Of a DNA stretch of 64,000 bases, positions 42,403 through 51,650 are shown in pieces (position 1 is the first letter of the stretch; the number at the start of each line of letters is the position of its first letter). The notes beneath the pieces were generated by a model. The model was not told where the DNA came from. It saw only the letters and a program-made list of their open reading frames with translations, and did no database searches. A program made the position numbers and the translations under genes. The DNA comes from Terriglobia bacterium (GTDB lineage Bacteria > Acidobacteriota > Terriglobia > Terriglobales > Acidobacteriaceae), in NCBI GenBank assembly GCA_020073495.1, contig JAIQFD010000003.1, positions 186,001 through 250,000 of the forward strand, given 5' to 3'.

Positions 42403-43035
42403 ATGGCGAGCTTCAGAGATTTACCGGCAAAAGCACAGATGGGGATCATCTTCGGCGTGGTGGTAGCGCTCTGCGCGGTCTTCTATTTCCTGGTCCTGAA
42501 GGACCAGATGGCAAAGAACGAGAAGGACCTGAAGACGGCCCAGGACAAAGAAGCCGAGGTCAAGAAGCTGGAGCCCTACCAGGCAAAACTGGAGGATCTG
42601 AACCGGCAGATCGCGAGCCTGCAACTGCAGCTTGAGATCCAGAAGAAGATCGTGCCCGACGAGAAGGAAGCGGACAAGTTCTTGAAGATGGTGCAGGACA
42701 CAGCCGCGGCGGCGGGCATCGAGATCCGTCGCTACGCGCAGGAGAGCGGCAACACCAAGGAGTTCTACACCGAAGTGCCGTTTAGCCTCGATCTGGACGG
42801 CCCGTACTACTCGTTGCTGAATTTCTTCGAGCGGGTAGGCAAGTTGGAACGCATCATCAACATCGGCAACCTGAAGCTGAGCACGGTGAAGAAGCCGGCC
42901 GACGCGGGCGTGAAGGGACAGTACGCATACGCACCGAGTGAGAGCGTGGTAGCAACCTGCAAGGCGGTCACGTTCTTCAGCCATGAGGGTCCACCGCCCG
43001 CTCCGGCCAAGCCCGGTGCGCCGGCCAAGAGGTAG
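42403..43035 (+). CDS. pilO: Type IV pilus assembly protein PilO
   Basis: A 210-residue inner-membrane protein. After a short cytoplasmic FRDLPAKAQ comes one helix (about 12-29, IIFGVVVALCAVFYFLVL), a lysine-rich coiled coil and a periplasmic ferredoxin-like domain (EVPFSLDLDGPYYSLLNFFERVGKLERI). The family SLDLDG and FFE-VG-LERI wording is clear. It forms heterodimers with PilN and contacts PilP. It begins 15 bases after pilN. Confidence 0.93.
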   Translation: MASFRDLPAKAQMGIIFGVVVALCAVFYFLVLKDQMAKNEKDLKTAQDKEAEVKKLEPYQAKLEDLNRQIASLQLQLEIQKKIVPDEKEADKFLKMVQDTAAAAGIEIRRYAQESGNTKEFYTEVPFSLDLDGPYYSLLNFFERVGKLERIINIGNLKLSTVKKPADAGVKGQYAYAPSESVVATCKAVTFFSHEGPPPAPAKPGAPAKR

Positions 43036-43047
43036 TTGAGGATGACC

Positions 43048-43665
43048 ATGAAGGCGATGAAAACGATCCTGGCATTGATGGTGGCGGCGGGCGTGGCATT
43101 CGCGCAGGCCCCGGCCACGAACAAGCCGAAGGCACCGGCCAGCCAGACAGTGGCGGGCCAGGCGGCGGCCGCGCCGGCCCAGAAGCCGGCGGCCAAGGCA
43201 CCCGCAGCGGCGGCCAAGGCTCCCGCGAAGCCGGCCAAGGCTCCGGCAGCGGCGGCCAAGGCACCCGCACCCAAGAAGCCAGTGGCGAAGGCAGCCGCGC
43301 CGGCCCAGAAGCCGGAGACCACCCCGGCGGCCCACAAGCCGGCCGGCAAACGCGATCCCTTCGTCAGCCCCGTGGTGCGCGCCAGTGGCGGCGGTCCGGG
43401 AGCCGTGTGCGCCACCGGCAAACGCTGCCTGGTGATCAGCGAAATGGTGTTGCGCGGCGTCATCAAGACGCCGAGTGGGATGATCGCGGTTGTGTCCAAC
43501 CAGGCCAATCGCGCCTACTTCCTGAAGGAGAACGACCCGGTGTTTAACGGCGCGGTGGTCAAGATCACCGTCGATTCGGTCGTCTTCAAGGAGAACACGG
43601 TCGACAACGTCGGACGCGAAACCACTCGGGAAGTAGTCAAGCGGGTGAGCGCACCGACGGTGTAG
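43048..43665 (+). CDS. pilP: Type IV pilus assembly protein PilP
   Basis: A 205-residue exported protein. A signal peptide (LALMVAAGVAFA) is followed by about 85 residues of Lys/Pro/Ala repeats (APAAAAKAPAKPAK and variants), long enough to span the periplasm. The folded domain starts at KRDPFVSPVV and has LVISEMVLRGVIKTPSG, AYFLKENDPVFNGAVV. PilP links PilNO to the PilQ secretin. No lipobox cysteine is seen, so it seems soluble rather than a lipoprotein. The third in-frame start was chosen because GAGG lies 6 bases before it. Confidence 0.9.
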   Translation: MKAMKTILALMVAAGVAFAQAPATNKPKAPASQTVAGQAAAAPAQKPAAKAPAAAAKAPAKPAKAPAAAAKAPAPKKPVAKAAAPAQKPETTPAAHKPAGKRDPFVSPVVRASGGGPGAVCATGKRCLVISEMVLRGVIKTPSGMIAVVSNQANRAYFLKENDPVFNGAVVKITVDSVVFKENTVDNVGRETTREVVKRVSAPTV

Positions 43666-43825
43666 CGAGTTTTGTCAGGAGTGCAGTAGCAGTCCAAGAG
43701 GTTGGGCCGAACCCAAGGGAGTTCAGGTTTCCGCCTCCGGCGGGACAAGGGCTAATTCTTTAGCGGCGGGGTTAAGGGACGCCGCTGCACGCGACGGACA
43801 TGTCCGGAACGTGAGGAGCGACGAG
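43666..43825 (+). other. Spacer between pilP and pilQ
   Basis: A 160-base gap, unusual inside this otherwise tight operon. It contains GGCGGGGTTAAGGGACGCCGC, able to form a weak hairpin, and a GAGGAG Shine-Dalgarno just before pilQ. No promoter of good quality is seen. Confidence 0.4.
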
Positions 43826-46252
43826 ATGAGGCTAAAGCAATTGCTGGGTATTCTCTTGCTGCCAGTCGTGCTGGGCACGATCGCGGCTGCTGCCGTATCG
43901 CATTTGACCGGTGTAGACGTTGCCCCCCAGGACAACGCCACCACGGTCACCATCCAGGCGAGCGGTGTCTTCACGCACACGGAATATCGGCCGTCCGACA
44001 ACTTGCTGCTGGTGGATCTGGCGGGAGTGTCGGCGGGACGCATGGAAGGGAAGATGCAGGCGCTGAAGACGCCGGGCGTCACTTCCTACCGCGTCCTTGG
44101 GTTCAAGGGAGCGGGCGGCACCGACGTCGCGCGCGTGGAACTGACCCTTGCGCCGGATGCCGGGGTGCATATCAGCGAGTCGGGCCAGGCGCTAGTGGTC
44201 AAGATCACCACGCCGGCCACGACTGCGAGCGCGGCCCCGGCCCCGGCGGCAAAGTCCGCGGCTGAACCGGCTGCCAAGCCCGCCGAGAGTCATGCGGCGG
44301 CGGCTCGCTCCACGGGCCACCCGGTGGTCATCCAGAACGTCGCCATCGCCCGCAGCAAGTCCGGGATCAACGTCGAGATCGTAGGCACGGGCTCGATGAC
44401 CCCGAAAGCGATGAAGCTGACGGCCCCGGACCGCGTGGTCATCGACGTCGCCAATGCCGTACCACTGCGCAAACGCGACATCGCCGTCAACAGCGGCGAT
44501 GTGAAGAGCGTGCGCGTGGCGCGCTTCCAGGTGGATCCGCCGGTGACGCGCGTGGTGGTGGACCTGGCGACGGCCAAGGATTTTGAGATCGTCCCCGCAG
44601 GCCGCAAGCTCACCGTGAAGCTGCGCCCAGCCGCCGAGGTGGCGCAGCCCGCTCCAGCTCCGGCACCGGCCGCGACGCCTGCCGCCAGCGAGCTGGCCAG
44701 CGCCGCTCCGGCCACCCAGCCTGCCGCATCGCCCACCCAGCAGGGCGCCACGGCGCAGAACTTCGTGGTGGTCGAGCCGCAGTACCAGCCGAAGACCGAC
44801 GCCGCCGACACCAAGCCGGCCGAGATGAAGCCGCCAAGCCGCGCCGAAGTTGCCGCGGCCAAGTTCACCCCGCCGCAACAGGATGTACCCCTGGTCAACG
44901 TGCCGCAGCCCAGCGCCGCGCTGATGCCGTCCTCGGCTGCCATCCACGCGGCCGTGCAACAGCAGGCGGCGATGCCGGCTCAACAGCCTTCTTCCACCCG
45001 TCCCAAGTTCAGCGGCGAACCGATCTCGGTCAACCTGAAGGACGTGGACCTGAAGGACTTTTTCCGCCTGATCCACGAGATCAGCGGTCTGAACATCGTG
45101 CTGGATCCCAATGTCAAAGGCACGCTGACGCTGGTGCTCGACAACGTGCCGTGGGACCAGGCGCTCGACATCGTGTTGAAGAACAACGGCCTGGAGAAGG
45201 AAATCGACGGCAACGTCCTGCGCATTGCCACGCTGGATACCATGCGCAAGGAAGCCGATGCGCAGCGCGCGCAGGTCGAAGCCCGCGCCCTGGCCGATCC
45301 CAAGATCACCGTCACCCGCGTCCTGAGCTATGCGCATTCCAAGGACGTGGTCCCGGTGATCAAGAAGTTCCTCTCCCAGCGCGGCGAGATCATCTCGGAT
45401 GACCGCATCAACGCGCTGATCATCCAGGACATCCCCAGCGTGTTCCCCGCGGTGGACCGCCTGCTGGCGCAACTCGACCGCAAGACGCCGGAAGTGGAGA
45501 TCGAGGCCCGCGTGGTCGCGGCCACGCGCAACTTCGCGCGTGACATCGGCACGCAGATGGGCTTCGGGTGGGGCAATAGCGTGTCAGCCGTGGGTGGCGC
45601 GGGCTCGGCGGGAACCAGTCCGCTCACTCTTACCGGCTTGACGCCGCTGTACCTCACCAACGCGGGCGGCTCGATCCCGCTCTTCTCGAATCTCCCCGCG
45701 GTGAACACGAGCAGCGGCCTCTCCTTCATCAACTTCAACAACGTCTACCGTCTGGATGCCATCCTGACCATGTCGGAGGAACGCGGCCTGCTGAAGATCC
45801 TCTCCCGCCCGCGGGTCGTGACCCAGAACAACATCACGGCCGTGGTGAAGCAGGGCGTCCGCATCCCGGTAGTGACCCTGGCACAGTTGGGCGGTCCGCC
45901 GACCACGACTTACGTGGACGCGTTCCTCCGCCTGACCGTGACCCCGCAGATCACCGCGGAGAACACCATCTTCCTGAACCTCGACGTGGAAAACACCACG
46001 CCAGACTTCAGCCATCAGGTACAAGGCAACCCGACGCTGCTTACGCAACAGGCGGTCACGCAGGTGCTGGTCAGCGACGGCGGCACGGTGGTGATCGGCG
46101 GCGTCATCCAGACGCAAAACTCGGTCACGATCCAGCAAGTGCCGCTGCTGGGCAGCATCCCCGGCCTGGGCAACCTGTTCAAGCGCCGCGCGGTGTCGAC
46201 CTCGACGCAGGAGTTGATCTTCTTCATCACCCCGAAGATCATCCAGACCTAA
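43826..46252 (+). CDS. pilQ: Type IV pilus secretin PilQ
   Basis: An 808-residue outer-membrane secretin. A signal peptide is followed by two AMIN-type peptidoglycan-binding domains (about 30-130 and 165-270), a Pro/Ala/Gln linker (270-390), the STN domain (ISVNLKDVDLKDFFRLIHEIS, near 400), an N1 domain (VTRVLSYAHSKDVVPVIKKFL) and the secretin core ending VPLLGSIPGLGNLFK and ELIFFITPKI. It forms the gated pore through which the pilus passes. ATG is preceded by GAGGAG with a 7-base gap. A strong terminator follows. Confidence 0.95.
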   Translation: MRLKQLLGILLLPVVLGTIAAAAVSHLTGVDVAPQDNATTVTIQASGVFTHTEYRPSDNLLLVDLAGVSAGRMEGKMQALKTPGVTSYRVLGFKGAGGTDVARVELTLAPDAGVHISESGQALVVKITTPATTASAAPAPAAKSAAEPAAKPAESHAAAARSTGHPVVIQNVAIARSKSGINVEIVGTGSMTPKAMKLTAPDRVVIDVANAVPLRKRDIAVNSGDVKSVRVARFQVDPPVTRVVVDLATAKDFEIVPAGRKLTVKLRPAAEVAQPAPAPAPAATPAASELASAAPATQPAASPTQQGATAQNFVVVEPQYQPKTDAADTKPAEMKPPSRAEVAAAKFTPPQQDVPLVNVPQPSAALMPSSAAIHAAVQQQAAMPAQQPSSTRPKFSGEPISVNLKDVDLKDFFRLIHEISGLNIVLDPNVKGTLTLVLDNVPWDQALDIVLKNNGLEKEIDGNVLRIATLDTMRKEADAQRAQVEARALADPKITVTRVLSYAHSKDVVPVIKKFLSQRGEIISDDRINALIIQDIPSVFPAVDRLLAQLDRKTPEVEIEARVVAATRNFARDIGTQMGFGWGNSVSAVGGAGSAGTSPLTLTGLTPLYLTNAGGSIPLFSNLPAVNTSSGLSFINFNNVYRLDAILTMSEERGLLKILSRPRVVTQNNITAVVKQGVRIPVVTLAQLGGPPTTTYVDAFLRLTVTPQITAENTIFLNLDVENTTPDFSHQVQGNPTLLTQQAVTQVLVSDGGTVVIGGVIQTQNSVTIQQVPLLGSIPGLGNLFKRRAVSTSTQELIFFITPKIIQT

Positions 46253-46282
46253 CTTGCTCACAGGACTTGGCTTGGCGGTCCG

Positions 46283-46309
46283 GCCCCCGCTAACCAGCGG
46301 GGGCTTTTT
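46283..46309 (+). terminator. Rho-independent terminator after pilQ
   Basis: GCCCCCGCT-AACC-AGCGGGGGC followed by TTTTT is a perfect 9-bp GC stem with a classical T tract, 30 bases past the pilQ stop. It ends the pilus operon. Confidence 0.92.
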
Positions 46310-46380
46310 CATTGTTGAAAGATGATCGTAGCCTGGGGCCGGGACCGGCGATGGGCAACCATTTACAATCAATGTTTCGC

Positions 46381-47454
46381 ATGGACCACCGCGCGCGCCA
46401 GAAACGTTTCGCCGTAACCGTTGCCCAGGCCAAAGTCGATGCCTTCCTTGTCACCCACTTGCCCAATGTCCGCTATCTCTGTGGCTTCACGGGGACTGCC
46501 GGCGTTCTGGTGCATGCTGGGGGCCGGTACGCATTCTTTACGGACGGTCGTTACATCGAGCAGGCCCGGCGCGAAGTGCAGGGTGCCCGTGTAGTGATCG
46601 CGCAGAAAGCCGCACTGGCGGCGGCTGCCGAGTGGCTCTCCCGCCGCCGCGCCCAGACGCTGGGGGTGGAGGCTGAGCACCTGACACTCTCCGCCCGTGC
46701 CAGCTTGGCCAAGATGCTCCGTTCCACGCGGCTGCGGCCGACGGTCGGCTTGGTTGAGCGCCTTCGTATGGGCAAGGATGCCGAGGAATTGAGCCTGATC
46801 CGCCGAGCGGTCCGCTTGGGCTCCAGTCTTTTCGGCGTGGCACGAGCGGCCATACGTCCCGGAGCGACGGAGTCCGATGTTGCCGCCGAGTTGGAATACC
46901 GCGCACGCCGCTCCGGGGCGGAGGGCATGGCCTTCGAAACCATCGTCGCGGCAGGGCTCCATTCGGCCTTGCCGCATTGGCGCGCTTCCTCGCAACCCAT
47001 TCCAAACACAGGATTTGTGGTTCTCGACTTCGGTGTTATACTCTCCGGCTATTGTTCCGACATGACGCGTACTCTGTGGGTGGGCAAGCCCGACCGCAAG
47101 GCGCGCGCCATGTACCAGGCCGTGCTCGAGGCCCAGTTGGCAGCCATTCAGGCGGTCCGGTCGGGGACGACGGTCGGCGACGTGGATCGCGCTGCCCGGG
47201 GCGTGCTGAAGCGGGCCGGGCTGGCACGCTATTTCACCCACTCGACGGGACACGGAGTGGGGCTGGAGATCCACGAGGCTCCGCGCCTGGCCCAGGGCCA
47301 GAGCGAAGTCCTGCAGCCGGGTATGGTGGTGACCATTGAGCCCGGCGTCTATATCCCGGGAAGGGGTGGCGTCCGCATCGAGGACATGGTGGCCGTGACC
47401 GAAAGCGGCTGCGAGGTGCTGACCCCCACGACGAAGGAGTTCATCTCAATATAG
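46381..47454 (+). CDS. M24-family Xaa-Pro aminopeptidase
   Basis: A 357-residue metallopeptidase. The N-terminal creatinase-like domain (VDAFLVTHLPNVRYLCGFTGT) precedes the pita-bread catalytic domain with dinuclear metal ligands in DFGVILSGYCSDMTRT, STGHGVGLEIHE, TIEPGVYIPG and RIEDMV. It removes N-terminal residues before proline. The ATG at MDHRARQK was chosen because TACAAT lies 11 bases before it, giving a near-leaderless message; an ATG 9 bases earlier is only 2 bases from that hexamer. Confidence 0.9.
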   Translation: MDHRARQKRFAVTVAQAKVDAFLVTHLPNVRYLCGFTGTAGVLVHAGGRYAFFTDGRYIEQARREVQGARVVIAQKAALAAAAEWLSRRRAQTLGVEAEHLTLSARASLAKMLRSTRLRPTVGLVERLRMGKDAEELSLIRRAVRLGSSLFGVARAAIRPGATESDVAAELEYRARRSGAEGMAFETIVAAGLHSALPHWRASSQPIPNTGFVVLDFGVILSGYCSDMTRTLWVGKPDRKARAMYQAVLEAQLAAIQAVRSGTTVGDVDRAARGVLKRAGLARYFTHSTGHGVGLEIHEAPRLAQGQSEVLQPGMVVTIEPGVYIPGRGGVRIEDMVAVTESGCEVLTPTTKEFISI

Positions 47455-47526
47455 GACGCGGCCGGAGTGACCGTGCCATGGCGGTCGCGCCACACGACGC
47501 ATCACGGACCCATCCAGACTCATACG

Positions 47527-48006
47527 ATGAATCAAAAAGAGCTGAAGGAACTCATCGAGTTCTTAATCGAGAAAGACATCGCCGAATTCGAGCTGGAGCG
47601 TGGCGATGTCAAGGTGCGGATCAAGCGCGCGGCCGATGTGGTTGCCGCTCCCGTTGCGGCGGAGCCGGTCACTCACATGACTCCCGCCCCGCGCCAGGCG
47701 GCCACAGCGGCCGCGGCCACGCCGGCGCCGCCCGGGCCAGCCAAGGAAGCCCCCAGCGAGGAGGGGCTACACATCGTCAAGTCGCCCATCGTGGGAACGT
47801 TCTACGAGGCGCCCTCGCCCGGAGCTCCGCCCTTCGTCAAGGTCGGCGACCAGGTGCAGGCTGGGCAGGTGCTGTGCATCGTGGAGGCCATGAAGCTGAT
47901 GAACGAGATCGAGGCCGATGCCTCCGGCGAGATCGTCAAGAAGATGGTGCAGAACGGGCAGCCGGTTGAATACGCGCAGCCTCTATTCGCCATCCGCACG
48001 GCGTAG
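47527..48006 (+). CDS. accB: Biotin carboxyl carrier protein of acetyl-CoA carboxylase
   Basis: A 159-residue BCCP. The N-terminal dimerisation helix ([23 protein letters not shown]) is followed by an Ala/Pro linker and a biotinyl domain with [13 protein letters not shown] and the biotinylated Lys123 in EAMKLMN. It carries carboxybiotin between AccC and AccAD in fatty acid synthesis. ATG at MNQKEL is the family-typical start. The accC gene follows after 18 bases. Confidence 0.95.
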   Translation: MNQKELKELIEFLIEKDIAEFELERGDVKVRIKRAADVVAAPVAAEPVTHMTPAPRQAATAAAATPAPPGPAKEAPSEEGLHIVKSPIVGTFYEAPSPGAPPFVKVGDQVQAGQVLCIVEAMKLMNEIEADASGEIVKKMVQNGQPVEYAQPLFAIRTA

Positions 48007-48024
48007 AGGTCCCCGCTCTTGCCC

Positions 48025-49380
48025 ATGTTCAAGAAGATCCTGATCGCGAACCGAGGGGAGATCGCCCTGCGGGTCATCTGCGCCTGCAAGGAGCTGGGCA
48101 TCAAGTCGGTCGCGGTGTACAGCGAGGCCGACCGGAACTCACTGCACGTGCGCTTCGCCGATGAGGCCATCTGCATCGGCCCGCCCAAGTCGAGCGAGAG
48201 TTACCTCAACATCCCCGCGGTGATCAGCGCCGCCGAGATCACCAACGTAGATGCCATCCATCCCGGTTACGGCCTGCTCAGCGAGAACGCCAACTTCGCT
48301 GAGGTCTGCGAGACCTCCGACATCGCCTTCATCGGCCCGCCGCCTGAGATCACGCGCCTGATGGGTGAAAAGGAGAAGGCGCGCAACACCATGAAGAAGA
48401 TCGGGGTGCCCATCCTCCCCGGCAGCGAGGGCGTGGTCGGCAGCGGCGCCGAGGCGCTGGAGTGGGCGCGCCAGGTCGGCTTCCCGGTGATCGTGAAGGC
48501 GTCGGCAGGCGGAGGCGGGCGCGGCATGCGCGTGATCCGCACCGAACAGGAGCTGCCCAACCTGTTCCACGCCGCGCAGTCGGAGGCGGCCGCGGCCTTC
48601 GGCAACGGCGATCTCTACATGGAAAAATACGTCGAGCATCCGCGCCACATCGAGTTCCAGATCCTGGCCGACAAGTACCGCAACGTCGTCAGCCTGGGGG
48701 AGCGCGAGTGCACCATCCAGCGGCGCCACCAGAAGCTGCTGGAAGAATCACCCTCGGTGAAGATGACGCCGCTGCTTCGCCAGCAGATCGGCGACACGCT
48801 GTGCTCCGCACTGGCGGAGATCGGCTATGAAAACGCAGGCACCGTCGAGTTCCTCATGGACGAGGACGGCAGCCTGTACTTCATCGAGATGAACACCCGG
48901 ATCCAGGTCGAGCACCCCGTGACCGAGATGACCACCGATGTGGACCTGGTGAAGAGCCAGATCCTGCTGGCTGCGGGCGACCGCCTGGAGGACGTCTTGC
49001 AGGTCCCGGTGGTGCACCGCGGACACGCCATCGAGTGCCGCATCAACGCGGAGCATCCGGAGAGCTTCACGCCCTCGCCCGGCACTATCACCACGTGGAA
49101 TCCACCGGGCGGGACGGGGGTGCGGGTGGACAGCGCCCAATACTCCGAGGGCGTCGTCCCGCCCTACTACGATTCCCTCATCGCCAAGCTGGTGGCCCGC
49201 GGCAAGGACCGCGAAGAGGCCATCTCGCGCATGGCTCGCGCATTGGAGATGTTCATCGTCGAGGGCATCCAGACCTCCATTCCGCTGCACCGCAAGATCC
49301 TGGCTGACCCCGATTTCCGGGCCGGGAAGTTCGACACCAAGTTCATGGAACGCTTCATGCCGAGGAAGAACAACCCTTGA
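48025..49380 (+). CDS. accC: Biotin carboxylase subunit of acetyl-CoA carboxylase
   Basis: A 451-residue ATP-grasp enzyme beginning [18 protein letters not shown]. The glycine-rich nucleotide loop [14 protein letters not shown], the [12 protein letters not shown] segment, metal ligands around [14 protein letters not shown] and the C-terminal domain [13 protein letters not shown] are intact. It carboxylates the biotin on AccB using bicarbonate and ATP. Length and order (accB-accC) are standard. The last codons overlap thiE. Confidence 0.96.
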   Translation: MFKKILIANRGEIALRVICACKELGIKSVAVYSEADRNSLHVRFADEAICIGPPKSSESYLNIPAVISAAEITNVDAIHPGYGLLSENANFAEVCETSDIAFIGPPPEITRLMGEKEKARNTMKKIGVPILPGSEGVVGSGAEALEWARQVGFPVIVKASAGGGGRGMRVIRTEQELPNLFHAAQSEAAAAFGNGDLYMEKYVEHPRHIEFQILADKYRNVVSLGERECTIQRRHQKLLEESPSVKMTPLLRQQIGDTLCSALAEIGYENAGTVEFLMDEDGSLYFIEMNTRIQVEHPVTEMTTDVDLVKSQILLAAGDRLEDVLQVPVVHRGHAIECRINAEHPESFTPSPGTITTWNPPGGTGVRVDSAQYSEGVVPPYYDSLIAKLVARGKDREEAISRMARALEMFIVEGIQTSIPLHRKILADPDFRAGKFDTKFMERFMPRKNNP

Positions 49381-50060
49381 TCGGTCCGCGGGAAACCTGG
49401 GGGCAGGAGACAGGAGGCCTCAGGCACAGGCCGAGAATCGTTCTGCCCAGGTTGTATGCCATCGTGGACTTCGGGTGCTTTGCCGGGACAGAAAATGTCA
49501 CCGCCGAACTCGTTCGCTTCACAGATGAGCTGCTCGCGGGTGGGGCCACTCTGATCCAGTACAGGAATAAGCAGGGCGACGCGCGGGAGATGCTGGCCCA
49601 GGCTCGCGAACTCCGTCGAGTGTGCGGCACGAAAGCCAGGCTGATCATGAACGATCGGGCGGACCTTTGCCTGGCCGCCGCGTACGAAGGCGTGCACGTC
49701 GGGCAGGAAGATCTGTCGCCAGAGGGCGCGCGAGCCATCGTCGGAGATCGGCTCTGGGTGGGCGTTTCCACGCATTCGATTGAGCAGCTCAGGGCCGCCG
49801 ATCGCAGCCCGTCGGACTACCTCGCGATCGGCCCCGTCTTCGCCACGTCCAGCAAGGAACACCCGGACCCGGTGGTGGGGCTGGAGGGCGTCAAAGCGGC
49901 GCGGGCCGCCACCCGTACGCCGCTGGTGGCTATCGGGGGCATCACCCAAGCGAGTTGCCGCTCGGTCATCGACGCCGGCGCCGACGCGGTGGCGGTCATC
50001 TCGGACCTGCTCCAGTCGCCGCGCAAATCGGTGGAAGAATTTCTTCGCATCTTAGGTTAG
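49377..50060 (+). CDS. thiE: Thiamine-phosphate synthase
   Basis: A TIM-barrel enzyme that joins HMP-PP and the thiazole phosphate to form thiamine phosphate. Diagnostic segments are [48 protein letters not shown] and LVAIGGIT. The TTG that overlaps the accC stop (TTGA) gives a 227-residue protein with about 22 extra N-terminal residues; an internal TTG at LYAIVDF would give the usual length. No thiamine riboswitch is visible, so expression presumably follows accBC. Confidence 0.88.
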   Translation: MIGPRETWGQETGGLRHRPRIVLPRLYAIVDFGCFAGTENVTAELVRFTDELLAGGATLIQYRNKQGDAREMLAQARELRRVCGTKARLIMNDRADLCLAAAYEGVHVGQEDLSPEGARAIVGDRLWVGVSTHSIEQLRAADRSPSDYLAIGPVFATSSKEHPDPVVGLEGVKAARAATRTPLVAIGGITQASCRSVIDAGADAVAVISDLLQSPRKSVEEFLRILG

Positions 50061-50104
50061 AGTCTTCCGACTGCGGCACGTCCACGCGCTCAGGAAAGCG
50101 GACC

Positions 50105-51631
50105 GTGAGTACAGAAACGAACGTGGCCCCCATTCCGACGCAAGATCAGGAACTGGTCAAGGGGTTGGGACTGACCAGCGCCACCACCCTGGTCATGGGA
50201 TCCATGATCGGCTCCGGGGTGTTCATCGTTGCGGCTGACATCGCCCGACAGGTGGACTCTCCCGGCCTGCTGATTGCTGCCTGGCTGGTGACCGGCTTCA
50301 TGACCATCACCGCGGCGCTGGCCTACGGGGAGCTCGCGGCCATGATGCCCAAGGCCGGCGGGCAGTACGTCTACCTGCGCGAGGCGCTGGGGCCGCTGTG
50401 GGGGTTCCTGTACGGCTGGACGCTGTTCCTCGTCATCCAGACCGGCACCATCGCGGCGGTTGGGGTGGCATTCGGCAAGTTCCTCGGCGTCTTCTTTCCT
50501 TCCGTCTCTTCGACGAACTGGATCCTCCACTTTTGGAAGGCGCCGCCGATCCATATCGGCCCCATGGTGCTGGGCAACATGGACGTGGGGCTAAACACCC
50601 AGAACCTGGTAGCCATCGCCATCATCTGGCTGCTGACCGTCGTAAACGTGTTCGGAGTGAAGACCGGCGCAATGGTGCAGAACGTTTTCACCATCACCAA
50701 GGTGTTCTCGCTGGCGCTGCTGATCGTTGTGGGCTTCATGGTTGGCCGGAATCCGGCGGCGGTTGCGGCCAACTTCAATCATTTCTGGGCCGTCGGCCCG
50801 GGCCACGCCGATCTCGGCATCGTCTCCGGGTTCCTGCTGGTGGCCACACTCATCTCCGTGGCGCAGGTGGGCTCGTTGTTCTCCGCCGACGCCTGGAACA
50901 ACGTGACCTTCACCGCCGGGGAAGTGAAGAACCCAAAGCGCGACCTGCCGCTGTCGCTGGCGCTCGGCACCGGCGTCGTGATCCTGCTGTACGTGCTGGC
51001 GAATTACGTGTACGTGAACGTACTGCCGTTGCATGGTGTCCCCAACGGCGCCACGGTGATGGCGCGTGGCATCCAGTACGCCACCGAGGACCGCGTGGGC
51101 ACGGCGGTGATGCAGGTGATGTTCGGAGCCACAGGCGCGGCCATCATGGCCATCGCCATCATGGTCTCCACCTTCGGCTGCAACAATGGCCTTATCCTCT
51201 CGGGCGCGCGCGTCTACTACGCCATGGCCAAGGATGGTCTCTTCTTTCACTCGGTAGGACGCGTCCACCCCGTCTACCGCACCCCGGTCACTTCCCTGAT
51301 GGTGCAGGCCGGCTGGACCTCGATCCTGTGTCTCTCCGGGACGTACGGCCAGTTGCTGGACTACATCGTCTTCGCCGTGCTGGTTTTCTACATTTTGACC
51401 ATCGTCGGCTTGTTCGTCCTACGGCGGACCCAGCCCAACGCCGAGCGCCCCTACCGCGCCATCGGCTACCCGGTGCTGCCCGCGATCTACATCTGCATGG
51501 CTTTGTTTATCGATATCGTGCTGTTACGCTACAAACCGCAATACACTTGGCCGGGGCTGATCATCGTGCTTCTGGGTATCCCGGTCTATTTCCTCTGGTC
51601 GAGCCGCGGGACGCGCGCAGTTCGCGCCTGA
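50105..51631 (+). CDS. APC-superfamily amino acid permease
   Basis: A 508-residue transporter with twelve to thirteen membrane helices. The first helix holds the substrate-binding GSMIGSGVFIV motif, followed by AALAYGELAAMMPKAGGQYVYLREALG. It likely imports amino acids by proton symport. GTG was chosen with AGGAAAGCGG upstream; the frame is open through the end of thiE, but those codons lack membrane character. A second, only distantly similar APC permease gene begins 19 bases after its stop. Confidence 0.9.
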   Translation: MSTETNVAPIPTQDQELVKGLGLTSATTLVMGSMIGSGVFIVAADIARQVDSPGLLIAAWLVTGFMTITAALAYGELAAMMPKAGGQYVYLREALGPLWGFLYGWTLFLVIQTGTIAAVGVAFGKFLGVFFPSVSSTNWILHFWKAPPIHIGPMVLGNMDVGLNTQNLVAIAIIWLLTVVNVFGVKTGAMVQNVFTITKVFSLALLIVVGFMVGRNPAAVAANFNHFWAVGPGHADLGIVSGFLLVATLISVAQVGSLFSADAWNNVTFTAGEVKNPKRDLPLSLALGTGVVILLYVLANYVYVNVLPLHGVPNGATVMARGIQYATEDRVGTAVMQVMFGATGAAIMAIAIMVSTFGCNNGLILSGARVYYAMAKDGLFFHSVGRVHPVYRTPVTSLMVQAGWTSILCLSGTYGQLLDYIVFAVLVFYILTIVGLFVLRRTQPNAERPYRAIGYPVLPAIYICMALFIDIVLLRYKPQYTWPGLIIVLLGIPVYFLWSSRGTRAVRA

Positions 51632-51650
51632 TGGCAAGGAGAGACACTGA

